Source of the DNA: Diphasiastrum complanatum | Taxonomy: Eukaryota > Streptophyta > Lycopodiopsida > Lycopodiales > Lycopodiaceae | NCBI GenBank assembly: GCA_029204225.1 | Contig: MU832097.1 | Span: 23,516 to 87,515, forward strand | Direction of reading: 5' to 3' | DNA: 64,000 nucleotides | Shown here: piece after piece, positions 1-10,896 of the stretch | Numbering within the stretch: the stretch's first letter is position 1 | Layout of the letters: each line of letters starts with the position of its first letter | Translations under genes and position numbers: made by a program | Notes under the pieces: generated by a model | Told to the model about the DNA's origin: nothing | Database searches by the model: none | Seen by the model: only the letters and a program-made list of their open reading frames with translations

Positions 1-111
1 TGTGATTTCCATTTGAAAACATTTGTTGTTGTTCAAAGGAGTTCTTTCTGTATTGAAATAGGTTGAAAGAGAGGATCGAGTCATTGCTACATGGCTACAT
101 GAAGTGGAGTC

Positions 112-1361
112 ATGTTGGAAGCCAATGATAGGCTTACCTCAAGTAACTATTCATTGTGGTAAGTGAGGATGAAATCACTTCTTGAGATGAATGATGTTTT
201 GGATATTGTTGTAGGTTTGGAGGAGAGACCAGCAACACAAGAGGTTGGTAAGAGTACTTCATCTAAGGATGTTTGGGATTTATTGAAGAAGCTTTATGAA
301 TCCAAGTCTACTTCTAGAGTGTGACTCTAAGAAGGCAAATCTTTTCTTGTTTGCAAAAGAATGACGAAAGTCCAAATGCTTTTTTTTTGAGGGTGAAAGC
401 ATTGAATGATGAATTGGCTTGCATTGATGAGAGCATTAAGGAACGAGAGCTTGTTCAAGTTATTCTTAATGGATTCTTGGATGTTCATGCTAACATTGTT
501 TAAAGTCTTGCTATTCAAAGAACTCTACCAAGTTTGATTGATCTTCAAGAGATCTTGATCAATGAAGAATATAGGCTTCAAGCAAGAGGTGGATCTTCAT
601 CAACATCTCAAGTTGGAGAGGAGGGTATGTTTACAAAGGGAAAACTCAAGGGCAAAAGCAAAAGTAAATGGTTTAAAGGTCAAGATCAAGTGGATGCTTC
701 TTCAAATGGCAAAAAGAAAGATAGATCAAAGCTCAAGTGCTTCTATTGTGGTATCAAAGGACACTTTGCAAGTGAGTGCTATAAGAAGAAGAGAGATCAA
801 GGAGACAAGCAAGGTAATCTTACTCTTGATGAGGATGTTTGGATGTACAAGATGAAAATAATGATGCTTTTGTGATGTCGTCCTGTCTGCTTGTTAATGA
901 TGGAGATCTAGATCCATGGTGGATTGGTAGTAAAGCAAGTTCACACATGACTTTTCACAAACAGTACTTCACTTCTTTGTTGGCATATGGAGATGACAAG
1001 AGGGTAATCTACACGACCAATGATGGTGAGTGTGCAATCAAAGGAATTGGAACAATTTCTATTTCTCTCTCTACAAATAGGAATGTTTATTTGGGGGATG
1101 TCTTGTTTATTCCATCTATTATCAAGAATTTGCTTAGTGTGAGCTAAATAAAGGCCTCAAGGTTGAGTTTGATGGAGATGTTGTATGATCAAAAGGAGTG
1201 ATGTCTTGATTTGAAAAGGTAAAAAGCAAGAGAAGTTGTGCTTGGGTTATTGCTAACCAAGTTGGATGTGTTGCAAGAGATCAAATACATATTCAAGAGG
1301 TTTGGCATAAAAGATGGGACACCTCAACTTCAAGTCATTGGAGGTAATGGCTAGAAAGAAG
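112..1361 (+). pseudogene. Ty1/copia element A, 5' half (gag, protease, pre-integrase), decayed
   Basis: Pieces of one copia polyprotein run left to right. A gag N-terminus begins at the ATG at 112 (LEANDRLTSSNYSLW) and is broken by a TAA after that Trp. A UBN2-type gag segment follows at about 320-500. A CCHC zinc knuckle (C-F-Y-C-G-I-K-G-H-F-A-S-E-C) lies near 740-780. A protease region near 915-1140 has GSKASSHM where families have DSGASSHM, so the catalytic Asp-Ser-Gly is lost. The GAG-pre-integrase motif is near 1300-1361 (VWHKRW, then LEVMARKK after frameshifts). Several stops and frame changes make it non-functional. It stops abruptly at 1361 inside the pre-integrase region, where the TIR of insertion T begins. 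The matching continuation (M-V-V-I-G-L-P) is on the minus strand at 21,742. Assignment to copia is firm; identity with the distant half is inference. Confidence 0.85.
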
Positions 1362-1392
1362 CATTAGAGAAACTTAGAGCCCGATGAGGGCC
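1362..1392 (+). repeat. Terminal inverted repeat, left end of insertion T
   Basis: A 31-bp segment beginning CATTAGAGAAA and ending GAGGGCC starts exactly where copia A breaks off. It matches 21,743-21,773 at 26 of 31 positions, and that copy also begins exactly at a copia break in the adjoining codon. In the window both copies read the same way; they would be inverted relative to each other if the right part of the window is flipped (see findings). No clean target duplication is visible; at most AT/CAT-like bases are shared. Confidence 0.6.
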
Positions 1393-1839
1393 TTTGAAAA
1401 AGATGCTTTTTTATTTTTTTTCTTATTTTTGTTGCCATGTGGACCAATTGAAACCTTAGCTTCGGGTAATACGTAACGTAGAATTTTCCAAATATAAATA
1501 AAATAGAAACTTTTCAAATATATTGTTGTTTTGTCGGGCAGCATGTGGAAATGCTATTGGTTGATGAGGCCTGCCCTTCCAGCTCATCACTGCCCGAAGA
1601 GACTCAAAAATATTGAAAATGAATATGACAGATGGTTGAGATGAGAAAATCGATGTACCATTAATGTATATGCATTGTCAAGCCATGGTTAACAACGATA
1701 ACCAGAGTTAATTTGCGGCGCCAAATAGATCAGTGTTTCAAATTTTTGCCAACACATTTTCTCAAATTCATGGCTTTTTGTCTACACAAATTTTTAGATT
1801 CATAGTTCATTGTTTCAAATTTTTGCATGCAAATTACGA

Positions 1840-2022
1840 ATGGCGCCATCAAGGAAGCCGTGCTCCTCAATCGACTCTGTGCTTCTATTCAATGAGACAG
1901 ATGATAATGGATGCCAAGAAAATATTCAAAAACTCTTGGGTTTTGATGCATCCATCATCAAGAGGAGCATTTTGAAAAAGGAAAAGGTCAAAACTATCAT
2001 TTCGATCTTATTAGAAGGCTAG
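1840..2022 (+). CDS. Short unrecognised reading frame in insertion T
   Basis: An ATG in the context gaATGGCGCCATC opens a frame of about 60 residues (MAPSRKPCSSIDSVL...) ending at the TAG at 2020-2022. The product is hydrophilic with a Lys-rich end and I recognise no family. It may be the first exon of a gene that continues at 2237, because an acceptor-like tract (tttttctcttgcag) ends at 2236, but no donor was fixed. It lies about 480 bp inside the left end of T and reads inward. The call rests only on position and an open frame. Confidence 0.25.
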   Translation: MAPSRKPCSSIDSVLLFNETDDNGCQENIQKLLGFDASIIKRSILKKEKVKTIISILLEG

Positions 2023-2236
2023 AATTTTGGATTTCAGAACACCATTAGGACGAAAATCTATTTCTGAAATTCTAGTCCAACATGTATATATGCATTCAAA
2101 AATAAATGTGCAAGGATTCAACCGTCAGGATCACAACAAAAGCAACTATGAGTATTGATATTTTTGATACTTTGATTTTTGTCATTCATAAATATCTAAT
2201 AGTAAACTTGCCAATCTGATCATTTTTCTCTTGCAG

Positions 2237-2775
2237 ATTTATATCCATCCAACATAAATGAATGAGAGTCGAGTGGATCTTTAGCAGGTGTGTTAGATGT
2301 TATTCACACTGATATTGGACAACTGCAATATCGAGGTAGAACTGCAAAAGATCTAGTTGATAGTGGAATCTTTTTTTATGAATCAATGTACATTCCTGAT
2401 ACAAAACAAAATTTTGGACAAATAGTGCCAATTCCATTACCTAGTTTTAAAAGTGATGATTGGATTGCACCAAATGCTACAGTTTCAGAATCATTTCATT
2501 GCAAGATATATAATGATGTAAAAAATTCATTAAAAATGAGCACGAGATCAAAAACAGTCAGATTGAGTTGGTTTATTTCCTTGAATATATTTGTGGATTT
2601 CTTTTCAAGTATCAATGTACACAAAATCCCAACGATGTTTGTATGCAAAAATTTATCAGATAGTTTATTATCTGAACTTGTGGATGAAGGCTGGGACAAA
2701 AGATCAGATGGGAAAACAAAGAGATCTCTATTCAATCAATTTTTCTATATTTTCTATATTAGTGTTAGGAACTGA
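2237..2775 (+). CDS. Unrecognised exon-like frame in insertion T
   Basis: An open frame follows a good 3' splice site (pyrimidine tract and cag ending at 2236). Its main uninterrupted part is 2290-2775, encoding about 160 residues ending ...FYISVRN. A stretch near the start (residues TDIGQLQYRG) is the most conserved-looking part; the rest is rich in Ser, Lys, Asp and aromatic residues. I do not recognise it, and see no DDE triad, zinc finger or RT motif. Its 3' end overlaps the 3' end of the minus-strand frame 3084-2728 by 48 bp, so the two would be convergent. Transposase is a possibility by location only. Confidence 0.25.
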
Positions 2776-3084
2776 TAAGACAATAGCTCCTTCTATAATC
2801 TTGCCCTCCTCTGTTTCGGGAAGGGCCTCAATGCCTTTTAAGTCAAGAGGAATATCTGCTACAAGATTGCCTTCCTTTGTATTAGGAAGGACTTTTATTT
2901 CTTTTTTATCATATAAAATAAGATCTGCATCCTGAACAACTTGAAAGGCTGTTAAGGTAGGAGCAGCTTCCTTTTGAGGGCCCTCGATTGCAAGTGCAAC
3001 GCTTACACCGTACTGGGCAAAGGTTCTGATCAACTCCTGCCAAAATCTATATACATCATCAGGAGTATACGGCTCAAGAGTGAA
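2728..3084 (-). CDS. Unrecognised exon-like frame in insertion T
   Basis: On the minus strand an acceptor (gatgacag) ends just above 3084 and is followed by 118 open codons starting FTLEPYTPDDVYRFW and ending at a TAG at 2728. The translation is acidic, with repeated short motifs (LPNTKEGNLVADIP, LPETEEGKIIEGAI). This looks like real coding sequence, since there are no stops over 357 bp in AT-rich DNA. It may be the last exon of the gene whose earlier part is the histone-H3-like frame at 4665-3826 (same strand, upstream), but no donor was identified. No family recognised. Confidence 0.3.
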   Translation of the reverse strand, partial: FTLEPYTPDDVYRFWQELIRTFAQYGVSVALAIEGPQKEAAPTLTAFQVVQDADLILYDKKEIKVLPNTKEGNLVADIPLDLKGIEALPETEEGKIIEGAIVLSVPNTNIENIEKLIE

Positions 3085-3825
3085 CTGTCATCACAAAACA
3101 CGAGAATCAGCAAATTACAAACAATGATAGTAATAAAATATGAATCAGAATGAAATGAACTACAAATGAATAGAATATTACCTTTTCAATATCTACATCC
3201 ATTTGTAAATTATACCATTAAAAAAATAGCTTCGTATTGTACAGGACGATCCATGCACAACTAAAAGCGTCATTTTGTTGTACACACTGCATGTATAGAA
3301 CGAAAATCTGTAATATTATGATAGAAATTTTATTTATGCTATGACGATACATTTGAATTAAAAAAAAAATACATGCATATCAGAGATAAATTGAATATAA
3401 CTTGAGAGATTTAATGGTTATATCTCCAATTGAAGTTGTCGTTGTCGGTATTTCCCGAACGACATCATGAAGTAGAGAATCAAATTCTCTATGTGTATTT
3501 GCAGCTGAGTTTCATTTTACAGATAAAAAATTTGATACTCCCTCTTTTTTTATCTTTACAAAAAGAATGTTTAGGCTCCAATGCCGACTGCAACAACCAA
3601 GATACAAATATCGATAAATTCACATTTATGAAAAAATTCCGTTCTTATTAAAGCAATGAGGCATGCAACAATCCAGATTAAAACAACAAAAACAAAAGAG
3701 CAATCCTTACTTATTTTCATATGGAATCAAATAGAATTTTGTCATAGGACTGCACTCGATAAAATAGACAACCTTCTCAAAATTGGCTTCTTTCGCCTTT
3801 ACCGCTCCCATGAAAAATGGACTAA

Positions 3826-4665
3826 CTACAAAAATTGTACCATGGGAATTGAAACTAATACTATTCTACAAAAAAAAACTCCGGCTTCTACTATTGCATC
3901 TGAAATTTTTGAGGTCATATCTTTTAGCTTGGCACAAAATTTGGGACCTAATCTAAAGCTTCTACGTGTATCTGGAAGAAAAAAATCAAAAAAGTTGCCG
4001 ATAAGATCAATTTTGTTAGCTAGGTAGGCCTCGTATTGATTATAATGGTCAGAATAAAAAAAAACCTGGGCTGGATCGTATGGAATTCTCACAAAAAGAT
4101 TATGTACAAGAGTAGAAACAGAAGTAAAAATGATATTTACAAATTTCTCTGTTATTTTGTCTAGCTCCTCTTGGGTAATCAACACTCTTCGTGATGAAAC
4201 CTACTGAGGAGTTGGACGAATAACAGGAGGAGGAAGGGGTGAAGATTCTTGATTTGAGTCAGATTCTCTAGCATCTGACTCAGAGCTCAAGAAGACACGG
4301 AGTCTCTTGGCCAGGATAACTCTAGGAGAAAGGGAAACAGCTGGCCTTCGAGATCCAGCCTTCTTGGGGACATGCTACTTTCTCTTCCTCCTAGAGGTAG
4401 TAGGCAAATCGGTTCTATCCAGAGGCAGGTCTCTGGAGGTGCTGGCATTATCAACATGTAGACCAAAATATCTGTCCCGAAACCTTTTGAGAATGACGAA
4501 ATCCTTTGGCATGATGGTGACACGCTTAACATGCACTGCAAAAAGACACGAATCCTCAAAAAACTGGGACAAAAAATCTTATGTAGCACCCTACAAGGCC
4601 TGTAGGAGTTGGTGCCATTTAAGGTCCCCTTCCAGAACTAGCCAAGAGGCCCTCTTAGTTTAGGC
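3826..4665 (-). pseudogene. Histone H3-like fold protein with Ser-rich linker and C-terminal extension, decayed
   Basis: Read on the minus strand in one frame from about 4665. A segment DLKWHQLLQAL (stop) GAT (stop) DFLSQFFED, then [15 protein letters not shown], aligns with the alpha-2 to C-terminal part of histone H3 (DLRFQSSAVMALQEA...[22 protein letters not shown]). The block KRVTIMPKD is exact. Instead of ending there, the frame continues through FVILKRFRDRYFG, a basic stretch (SRRKRK), an acidic Ser-rich linker (LSSESDARESDSNQESS) and about 110 residues starting ITQEELDKITEKFV. Four in-frame stops interrupt it; three are TAG where CAG would restore reading. The H3 N-tail was not found. 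The frame lies inside insertion T, so it is probably cargo of that element or a captured histone. A CenH3 relative is possible but unsupported. Confidence 0.6.
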
Positions 4666-4793
4666 CCTCTAGGTCCTGAAGTCTTGTTTACATTTATTAT
4701 CCAAAAGGTGGGTGAGGACTTTTGTCAAGCCCCTATTCCACCTAAGGTGCCCTCTATTTTCTTGGTCCTTGGTCCTTTGTTTCTTTTAGCTCT

Positions 4794-5105
4794 TCATTTG
4801 GTTTTTCTTTCCTTTGTAGCAGGTACGGCTCGGCGGCCCTTGGCTTTTGGTTTCTCGGAATTACCGTCTGATTTGCATATTTTGCCCATTTCCTGTAATT
4901 TGCCCAATTTACTCATTAGGGTTTCTGCAAGTTTCAGTATTGCCCATAATTCACAGCTTGGGTTTTGCTCGATAAATATTTTTCTTTGATGGCTCTTTGA
5001 CTGAAGGTGACTTTTCCGGCATTCATGACTAGGGCTCCCACGACAGCACGGTTTCCCTAAAAATGCACTAGGCAACCATATATTAGTAAAACCAACTCTG
5101 TACAT
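4794..5105 (-). CDS. Basic unrecognised frame upstream of the H3-like frame
   Basis: About 104 open codons on the minus strand, ending in a Lys/Arg-rich stretch (EKPKAKGRRAVPATKERKTK) that continues open a little further before a stop near 4750. The basic composition would suit a histone-tail-like N-terminus or a nuclear localisation signal for the H3-like frame that follows about 90 bp downstream, but there is no H3-tail similarity that I can defend. Its upstream part overlaps the left edge of dispersed repeat X (from about 5080), so the first codons may not belong to it. Confidence 0.2.
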   Translation of the reverse strand: MYRVGFTNIWLPSAFLGKPCCRGSPSHECRKSHLQSKSHQRKIFIEQNPSCELWAILKLAETLMSKLGKLQEMGKICKSDGNSEKPKAKGRRAVPATKERKTK

Positions 5106-5498
5106 GGTAGGATTTTAGCACGGCTATGCTAGCTATTTTTACAACTGGCCAAAAAGCCGTAAAACTTTATCACAGGCCATTTCTAAGGTCGCAAATTTTG
5201 TTCTAGCCTCATTTAGGACAGGTTGGGACCCAATTCTAGGTGGACCGGTACTTTTGGCTCAGTCTTACAAAACTTGACCACGAAATGACAGTTTTTTCGA
5301 AAGTCAGTTTCTTACTTTTAAACTGTGTCTAGCCACTTTAGGACGGGCTGGGACCCAATTCTAAGTCAAATTTGTGCCGATTTTTCTCTAATAACCGGGT
5401 TTAACATGCCGATTTTTTCAATTATTGCAAACTTAAACCTCAATATTAGCCTGATATTTTGTATAGAAATATCGGCTAACATTGGCGACTACCACTAG
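5080..5498. repeat. Dispersed repeat X, uninterrupted copy (X1)
   Basis: From ttagtaaaaccaactctgta to cggctaacatt, this segment recurs as 11,878-12,138 (left part, same strand) and 22,905-23,048 (right part, opposite strand). The other copy is broken at the sequence ccactt, which here (near 5331-5340) runs on unbroken into taggacgggctgggacc. X1 is therefore the empty-site paralogue of the LARD-2 insertion. The motif gggctgggacccaattcta occurs twice inside it. On the minus strand its end reads TGTTAGCC, as an LTR might, but no PBS or polypurine tract is beside it. Its class is unknown. Confidence 0.7.
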
Positions 5499-5529
5499 GT
5501 AGTATGGTCCCGATATGGCGGACCCAAAG

Positions 5530-5942
5530 TGTAGCGTAGGCATCCCAAAGGGAGCCGGGAATCATGACTTAGCTTCCTAGCCTTCAACTTTTGCCATCCA
5601 AACCCACTTGACATACAAGCAGCCAACTCGCCAACAACGATCAGACTTAATCAACTTGAAGTTCCAAAAACCAACATTGAGATCCAACCTGGCGCCATGC
5701 TAGATCGAGGGTCCCAATGTGGGTGACTTCCCTCCAAGCAAGCCACCCGACATACATCAAACTTAACCAACTCGAAGCTTCGTAACCAACGAGTAACATC
5801 CATTCCAAGCAAGCGGTCTGACTTACATCAGACTTAACCAACTAAAAGCTTCGTCATGAGCGTTGGAAGCCAACCTGGAGCCATGCCAAACTAGACAACC
5901 ATAAATAGGTAACTTCCACCCAAGCAAGCCATCCAACTCAGC
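5530..5942 (-). mobile_element. Truncated LTR of the LARD-like family
   Basis: These 413 bp match the U5-side third of the LARD LTR (compare 5943-6355) but with roughly 7% differences, more than between the two LTRs of LARD-1. It begins TGTAGCGTAGGCATCCC and stops at ...atccaactcagc, immediately followed by the TG of the next LTR. It is an older solo or truncated LTR beside which LARD-1 sits. No matching continuation appears on the far side of LARD-1, so LARD-1 was not cleanly inserted within it. Confidence 0.75.
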
Positions 5943-8900
5943 TGTAGCGCAGGCATCCCAAAAAGAGCCGGGAACCATGACTTAGCTTCCCAGCCTTCAA
6001 CTCTTGCCATCCAAACCCACTTGACATACAAGCAACCAACTCGCCAACAACGATCAGACTTAACCAACTTGAAGTTTCGAAAACCAACATTGAGATCCAT
6101 CTGGCGCCATGCCAGATCGGGGGTCCCGATGTGGGTGACTTCCCTCCAAGCAAGCCGCCCGACATACATCAAACTTGACCAACTCGAAGCTTCGTTACAA
6201 ACGAGTAACATCCATTCCAAGCAAGCGGTCTGACTTACATCAGACTTAACCAACTGAAAGCTTCGTCACGAGCGCTGGAAGCCGACCTGGCGCCACATCA
6301 GGCTGGACAGCCATAAACAGGTAACTTCCACCCAAGCAAGCCATCCAACTCAGCAGAAAGGTTAGAGCCCGTTCCCCAAGAGCTTAACCCATTCACGTTC
6401 ATGCAAGGAACACTCAGAACCACAAGCCGCGACAGATATGGAGAGAACCAGTTCCTGGACCGAATGGTCCCGACAACATACCGCTGGCGCCGCGGACCGA
6501 ATGGTCCCGACGGCACACCGTTGGCGTCCCGGGATACGACCCTCAGCTATGTGCCAACTCTAAAATTTGCAAGCGGCCTTACAACTGGCCCTTTTACCGA
6601 AAACTGAAACCCAGAAGGTAATCAGAGTCAGCTTGAGAAAAATCTCACTTTATTGATAAATCTGAGAAGGTTACATTTCAAGTGTGTGACCGACCCTAGT
6701 CTCCGGGGCGCTAGCATGCCAAGACGAGAGCCATGACAACATTCCAGCAAGGGAGGCTGAGACTTGGTTGGAGCTCGCCCTGAGTCGCAACCCGCACTCC
6801 CCTATAGTATTGGTGTGATTCGGCACCCCCCTCATACCGAGCACTCTACCCAAGCTGGTAAAGCACGTTTTTCTCTCTCTAGAATTTTCTCTTTCTAGAA
6901 AGTCATTTTCTCTCTCTAGATTCTATTGATCCAGGCTTCCTTTAATCATGCCTAGATCGTATGAGGTGATTGCACATCGATCTGAGCTCTCTGGACTCCG
7001 CTAGAACCGATCCAAAATTTTTAGCCATAGGAACTTGGCGTCGGCTGGATTCTGGTCACAGTGGCGCCGGGAGCAGCAGGGGTGCTGCTGGCGCCGGTGG
7101 CGCCGGAAGTAAAGCTTGTAAAGGTAGCTTTACAACATCCACCCCACCTTTATAATCTGATGTCCTCATCAGATGTCAGATTAAAGTAAAGGTGTCTCCA
7201 AATTAAAATAACTATACATATAAGCTACTTGGCACAGTACTCAATTTACTGGCCACTTTTTATTAACATTGAAGCTGGCACACCACAAGTCGGAGGCTCA
7301 GCTCTTTGTATTGAAAAATTACATAACTTGAAAATATCTCTTCGTCTGGAAAAAGCGTAGATTTGATATCGCTTTTGTAAAACCCAAGAACCTTATTAAC
7401 TGGTGACAAAGGCCTTTCTTTGAAATGTTCGCCCCTGTCGCTTTTGACTTTCGACTTTGGAACTCCTTTGAGCTCCTGATTTGTCCTTGATGCACTTTGT
7501 GTTGAGCTCCCTGAGCTCCAGATTTGATCAGTTCCGCACAGGTATCAAGGCTCCCTGAGCCAAAGGGTTTATCGTTTGATTGCCCACTTTATGGTCCACT
7601 CTGTGCCTTGTTGCTTCTGCACCTTGATTTCTTTCCTTGTCTTAGCCCGATCTTGATACTTTTCCATCTTGGCTCTTTAAGGTAGGCAAAGATTGAGTAC
7701 TCCGCAATGCACCTCTCACTTAGCTTGAAGTAGCTCTTTGAATCAGCCCAAATGTAACCATTGACCTCGTGCAAAGCCAAAGGGTCGCACCAGTTTCGCA
7801 TCCGAACTATCTCTTCGCGTTTGTTTGAAGCACCATGTCCGTCGCGCAAAACTTGACTTTCACAATTCCAACACTGGTCAGTTGCCTCACAGTCAAAACA
7901 AGAAGTGTACATCGAGCTTGGCTTCAAGTAGCTCTCTTTGAATCAGACACATGCACCCAGAGTTTGCACTAGTCCGATCTCAACACAAACTGTCTCTTAG
8001 CGTCCGTTCGAAATACCAAATTTCTCATGCAAGACTCAACTTTCACAATTCCTTCATTGATCAGCTGCCTTACACGTAACACAAGCCAGCGTACTCATAT
8101 GTTTCCACATCATTGCTGGTCCAGAGAAAGCCTATAACAAGCTTTCCTTTCCACAACAAAAACTTGTCAACTTATTAAGTCCAAAGTTCGCCAGTCTCCT
8201 CGTGTGAGTATGGCTAGGTCACCTTGAATTTGCCCCCATTTTGATCAACTTTCATTCAAAATTTGCCCCAAGAGAGAGGTATGTGTGATAGTTCCCCCCC
8301 TTATAAAATCAGCTGATCAGACTTAGAGTAGAGTTCTTCGAACAAAAAGCCTTTCCAACACTTTGCTTCCCATCTGCTAGGATTATGGCTCGATCCCACT
8401 TGTTGCCAATCTCTGAAGAGGATCCTAGTCTTTCCCCTTTGAGGAAAAACCCAACTGATACTGGATATCACACATGCTCAGTGAGTTTCAGCTCCGAAGG
8501 TGGCCGTCCCAAAATGAAGACCAACTGCTCCATAGAAGATCTCCCCTGAAATTGCCCTTTCCAACTTTTTGACTTCCTGCTTGCGTCAGGTGGGTGTTGT
8601 CGCAAATGAAACTAACCCAAGAAACAGGCTAGCCATCCATCCTTTGCAAACATCAAGTCGTTTCGTTGTCGTTCTTTGTTTGATGGTATCAGCCTTCAAA
8701 AGAAAGGTTCCTTCTCGAGCCATCAGCTCCTTGTATCACAAGCAATCATGCAAACCAGGCAAAGCATGAGTACTAAGACTCACCACGAATACATATAAGT
8801 AAGACACTCAGGCAGGTTTACTAACAAGTAACAAAGACAAGGTCCCCCTTTGACATGGTCCTGCCAACGGACCTTTGCCTAGCCGTGCCCATAAAAACCG

Positions 8901-9404
8901 ATCACAGAATCAGCCCACATAGGTCACCCCTCCAACTATCCGTGCTTTCACCATTAAGCACCGCATTGTCTCAATCACGCCCCACCACTTTTTGGTCGAT
9001 AGCCCTTATAGCTAAACGATCGGCAGCTATCCCGCACCGGCAGCTAACCACCCGTGCTTTACACCCGAATTCGAGCAGCACCTCTATATCAATGGTTAAT
9101 CCGTACAGTTCGAATATGTCGTCCCGCACCCCACAAGGCATAGACCGTGCTTACACCAACCTAATGGCAGCACACTGCCTCACCTGTCCTACGTGGGGAC
9201 AGCGCCAAGCCTGAACCGCGAGAACTGACCGTGCTTACACCTCAAGGGCAACACCTTGACTCATCAAGTCCCCCGTTCTGCTGACCACCCCGATCGTGGA
9301 CGCACCCGTGCTTACACTGTGGGCAGCACCTTGCACAACAGTTGTCTTGATGAACCCCAAACCGTGGCCATTTCCGTGAGATCCGCATAGCTGACCGGCC
9401 AGCC

Positions 9405-9417
9405 GGCTCTGATACCA
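9405..9417 (-). promoter_or_regulatory. Primer binding site of LARD-1
   Basis: The minus strand reads TGGTATCAGAGCC two bases inside the 5' LTR end. It is complementary to the 3' end of plant initiator tRNA-Met and fixes the orientation of LARD-1. Confidence 0.9.
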
Positions 9418-10516
9418 CATGTAGCGCAGGCATCCCAAAAAGAGCCGGGAACCATGACTTAGCTTCCCAGCCTTCAACTCTTGCCATCCAAACCCACTTG
9501 ACATACAAGCAGCCAACTCGCCAACAATGATCAGACTTAACCAACTTGAAGTTCCGAAAACCAACATTGAGATCCATCTGGCGCCATGCCAGATCGGGGG
9601 TCCCGATGTGGGTGACTTCCCTCCAAGCAAGCCGCCCGACATACATCAAACTTGACCAACTCGAAGCTTCGTTACAAATGAGTAACATCCATTCCAAGCA
9701 AGCGGTCTGACTTACATCAGACTTAACCAACTGAAAGCTTCGTCACGAGCGCTGGAAGCCGACCTGGCGCCACATCAGGCTGGACAGCCATAAACAGGTA
9801 ACTTCCACCCAAGCAAGCCATCCAACTCAGCCGAAAGGTTAGAGCCCGTTCCCCAAGAGCTTAACCCATTCACGTTCATGCAAGGAACACTCAGAACCAC
9901 AAGCCGCGACAGATATGGAGAGAACCAGTTCCTGGACCGAATGGTCCCGACAACATACCGCTGGCGCCGCGGACCGAATGGTCCCGACGGCACACCGTTG
10001 GCGTCCCAAGATACGACCCTCAGCTATGTGCCAACTCTAAAATTTGCAAGCGGCCTTACAACTGGCCCTTTTACCGAACACTGAAACCCAGAAGGTAATC
10101 AGAGTCAGCTTGAGAAAAATCCCACTTTATTGATAAATCTGAGAAGGTTACATTTCAAGTGTGTGACCGACCCTAGTCTCCGGGGCGCTAGCATGCCAAG
10201 GCGAGAGCCATGACAACATTCCAGCAAGGGAGGCTGAGACTTGGTTGGAGCTCGCCCTGAGTCGCAACCCGCACTCCCCTATAGTATTGGTGTGATTCGG
10301 CACCCCCCCTCATACCAAGCACTCTACCCAAGCTAGTAAAGCACATTTTTCTCTCTCTAGGATTTTCTCTTTCTAGAAAGTCATTTTCTCTCTCTAGATT
10401 TTATTGATCCCCATGCTTCTTTTAATCATGCCTAGATCGTGTGAGGTGATTGCACATCGATCTGAGCTCTCTGGACTTCGCTAGAACCGATCAAAGATTT
10501 TCAGCCATAGGAATTT

Positions 10517-10620
10517 GGCGCCGGTTGGATTTTGGTCACAGTGGCGCCGGGAGCGGCGCCGGCACCGTTGGCGCCAAGAGCAGCAGGGGCGCTGCTGGCG
10601 CCGGGGACATAGCTGGCGCC
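10517..10620. repeat. Cluster of six GGCGCC palindromes in the LARD LTR
   Basis: GGCGCC occurs at 10,517, 10,543, 10,555, 10,570, 10,597 and 10,615, near the U3 start of the 5' LTR of LARD-1. A shorter version with fewer sites is in the other LTR (about 7,030-7,112). The spacing is irregular and the surrounding bases are GC-rich, unlike the AT-rich neighbourhood. It may be a protein-binding or methylation-prone promoter tract, but no function is shown. Confidence 0.6.
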
Positions 10621-10896
10621 GATGGCTCCGGAAGTAAAGCTTGTAAAGGTAGCTTTACAACATGAGTGGCCATGTGAATCTGAGGGCAAAACTCGTGGAT
10701 GGTCGTAGTTCAGAAACCTATATATCTAGCGGAAACTCCATGGCGGTAGATATAAGCTGTAAGCATCAAAATTTTTGTAGAACAGACTATCCGACAAAAT
10801 TTCCTTGCAGTGCACAAGATAAGCGGGTAAAGGGTTGCGGGAACTCTGAGGTCTGATTGGTCCTCTTGCAGCTTCTTTTCTTTGATACTCATGTAA

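Larger units (their letters stand above)
5943..10662 (-). mobile_element. LARD-1: non-autonomous LTR retrotransposon without coding capacity
   Basis: On the minus strand the order is 5' LTR 10,662-9,420 (1,243 bp), primer binding site, interior 9,419-7,138 (2,282 bp), polypurine tract, 3' LTR 7,137-5,943 (1,195 bp). The LTRs start TGTTGTAAAGC and end CTGCGCTACA. The PBS, RC of 9,405-9,417, is TGGTATCAGAGCC, a match to initiator tRNA-Met. The PPT beside the 3' LTR is AAAGGTGGGGTGGA. The interior shows no gag, protease, RT or integrase motif in any frame, so the element depends on a partner for replication, as LARDs do. Open frames in the LTRs are short and not protein-like. No target duplication is visible (tcagc versus tgagt), suggesting rearrangement after insertion. 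Confidence 0.85.

Noticed and set aside
2290-2400. Citrate-synthase-like phrase (LAGVL...GQLQYRG...KDL)
   Set aside because: It resembles the start of citrate/2-methylcitrate synthases over about 30 residues only; the rest of the frame has no synthase motif, so it is treated as chance.
9405-9417. tRNA gene suggested by matches to tRNA-Met
   Set aside because: The matches cover only the 12-13 bases of primer binding sites beside LTRs; no cloverleaf is present.
8855-9730. Open frames of 70-160 codons in the LARD LTRs and interior (also at 12,750-13,890)
   Set aside because: They occur on both strands of the same repeat, have no motif, are rich in rare residues and are not conserved between copies beyond nucleotide identity.
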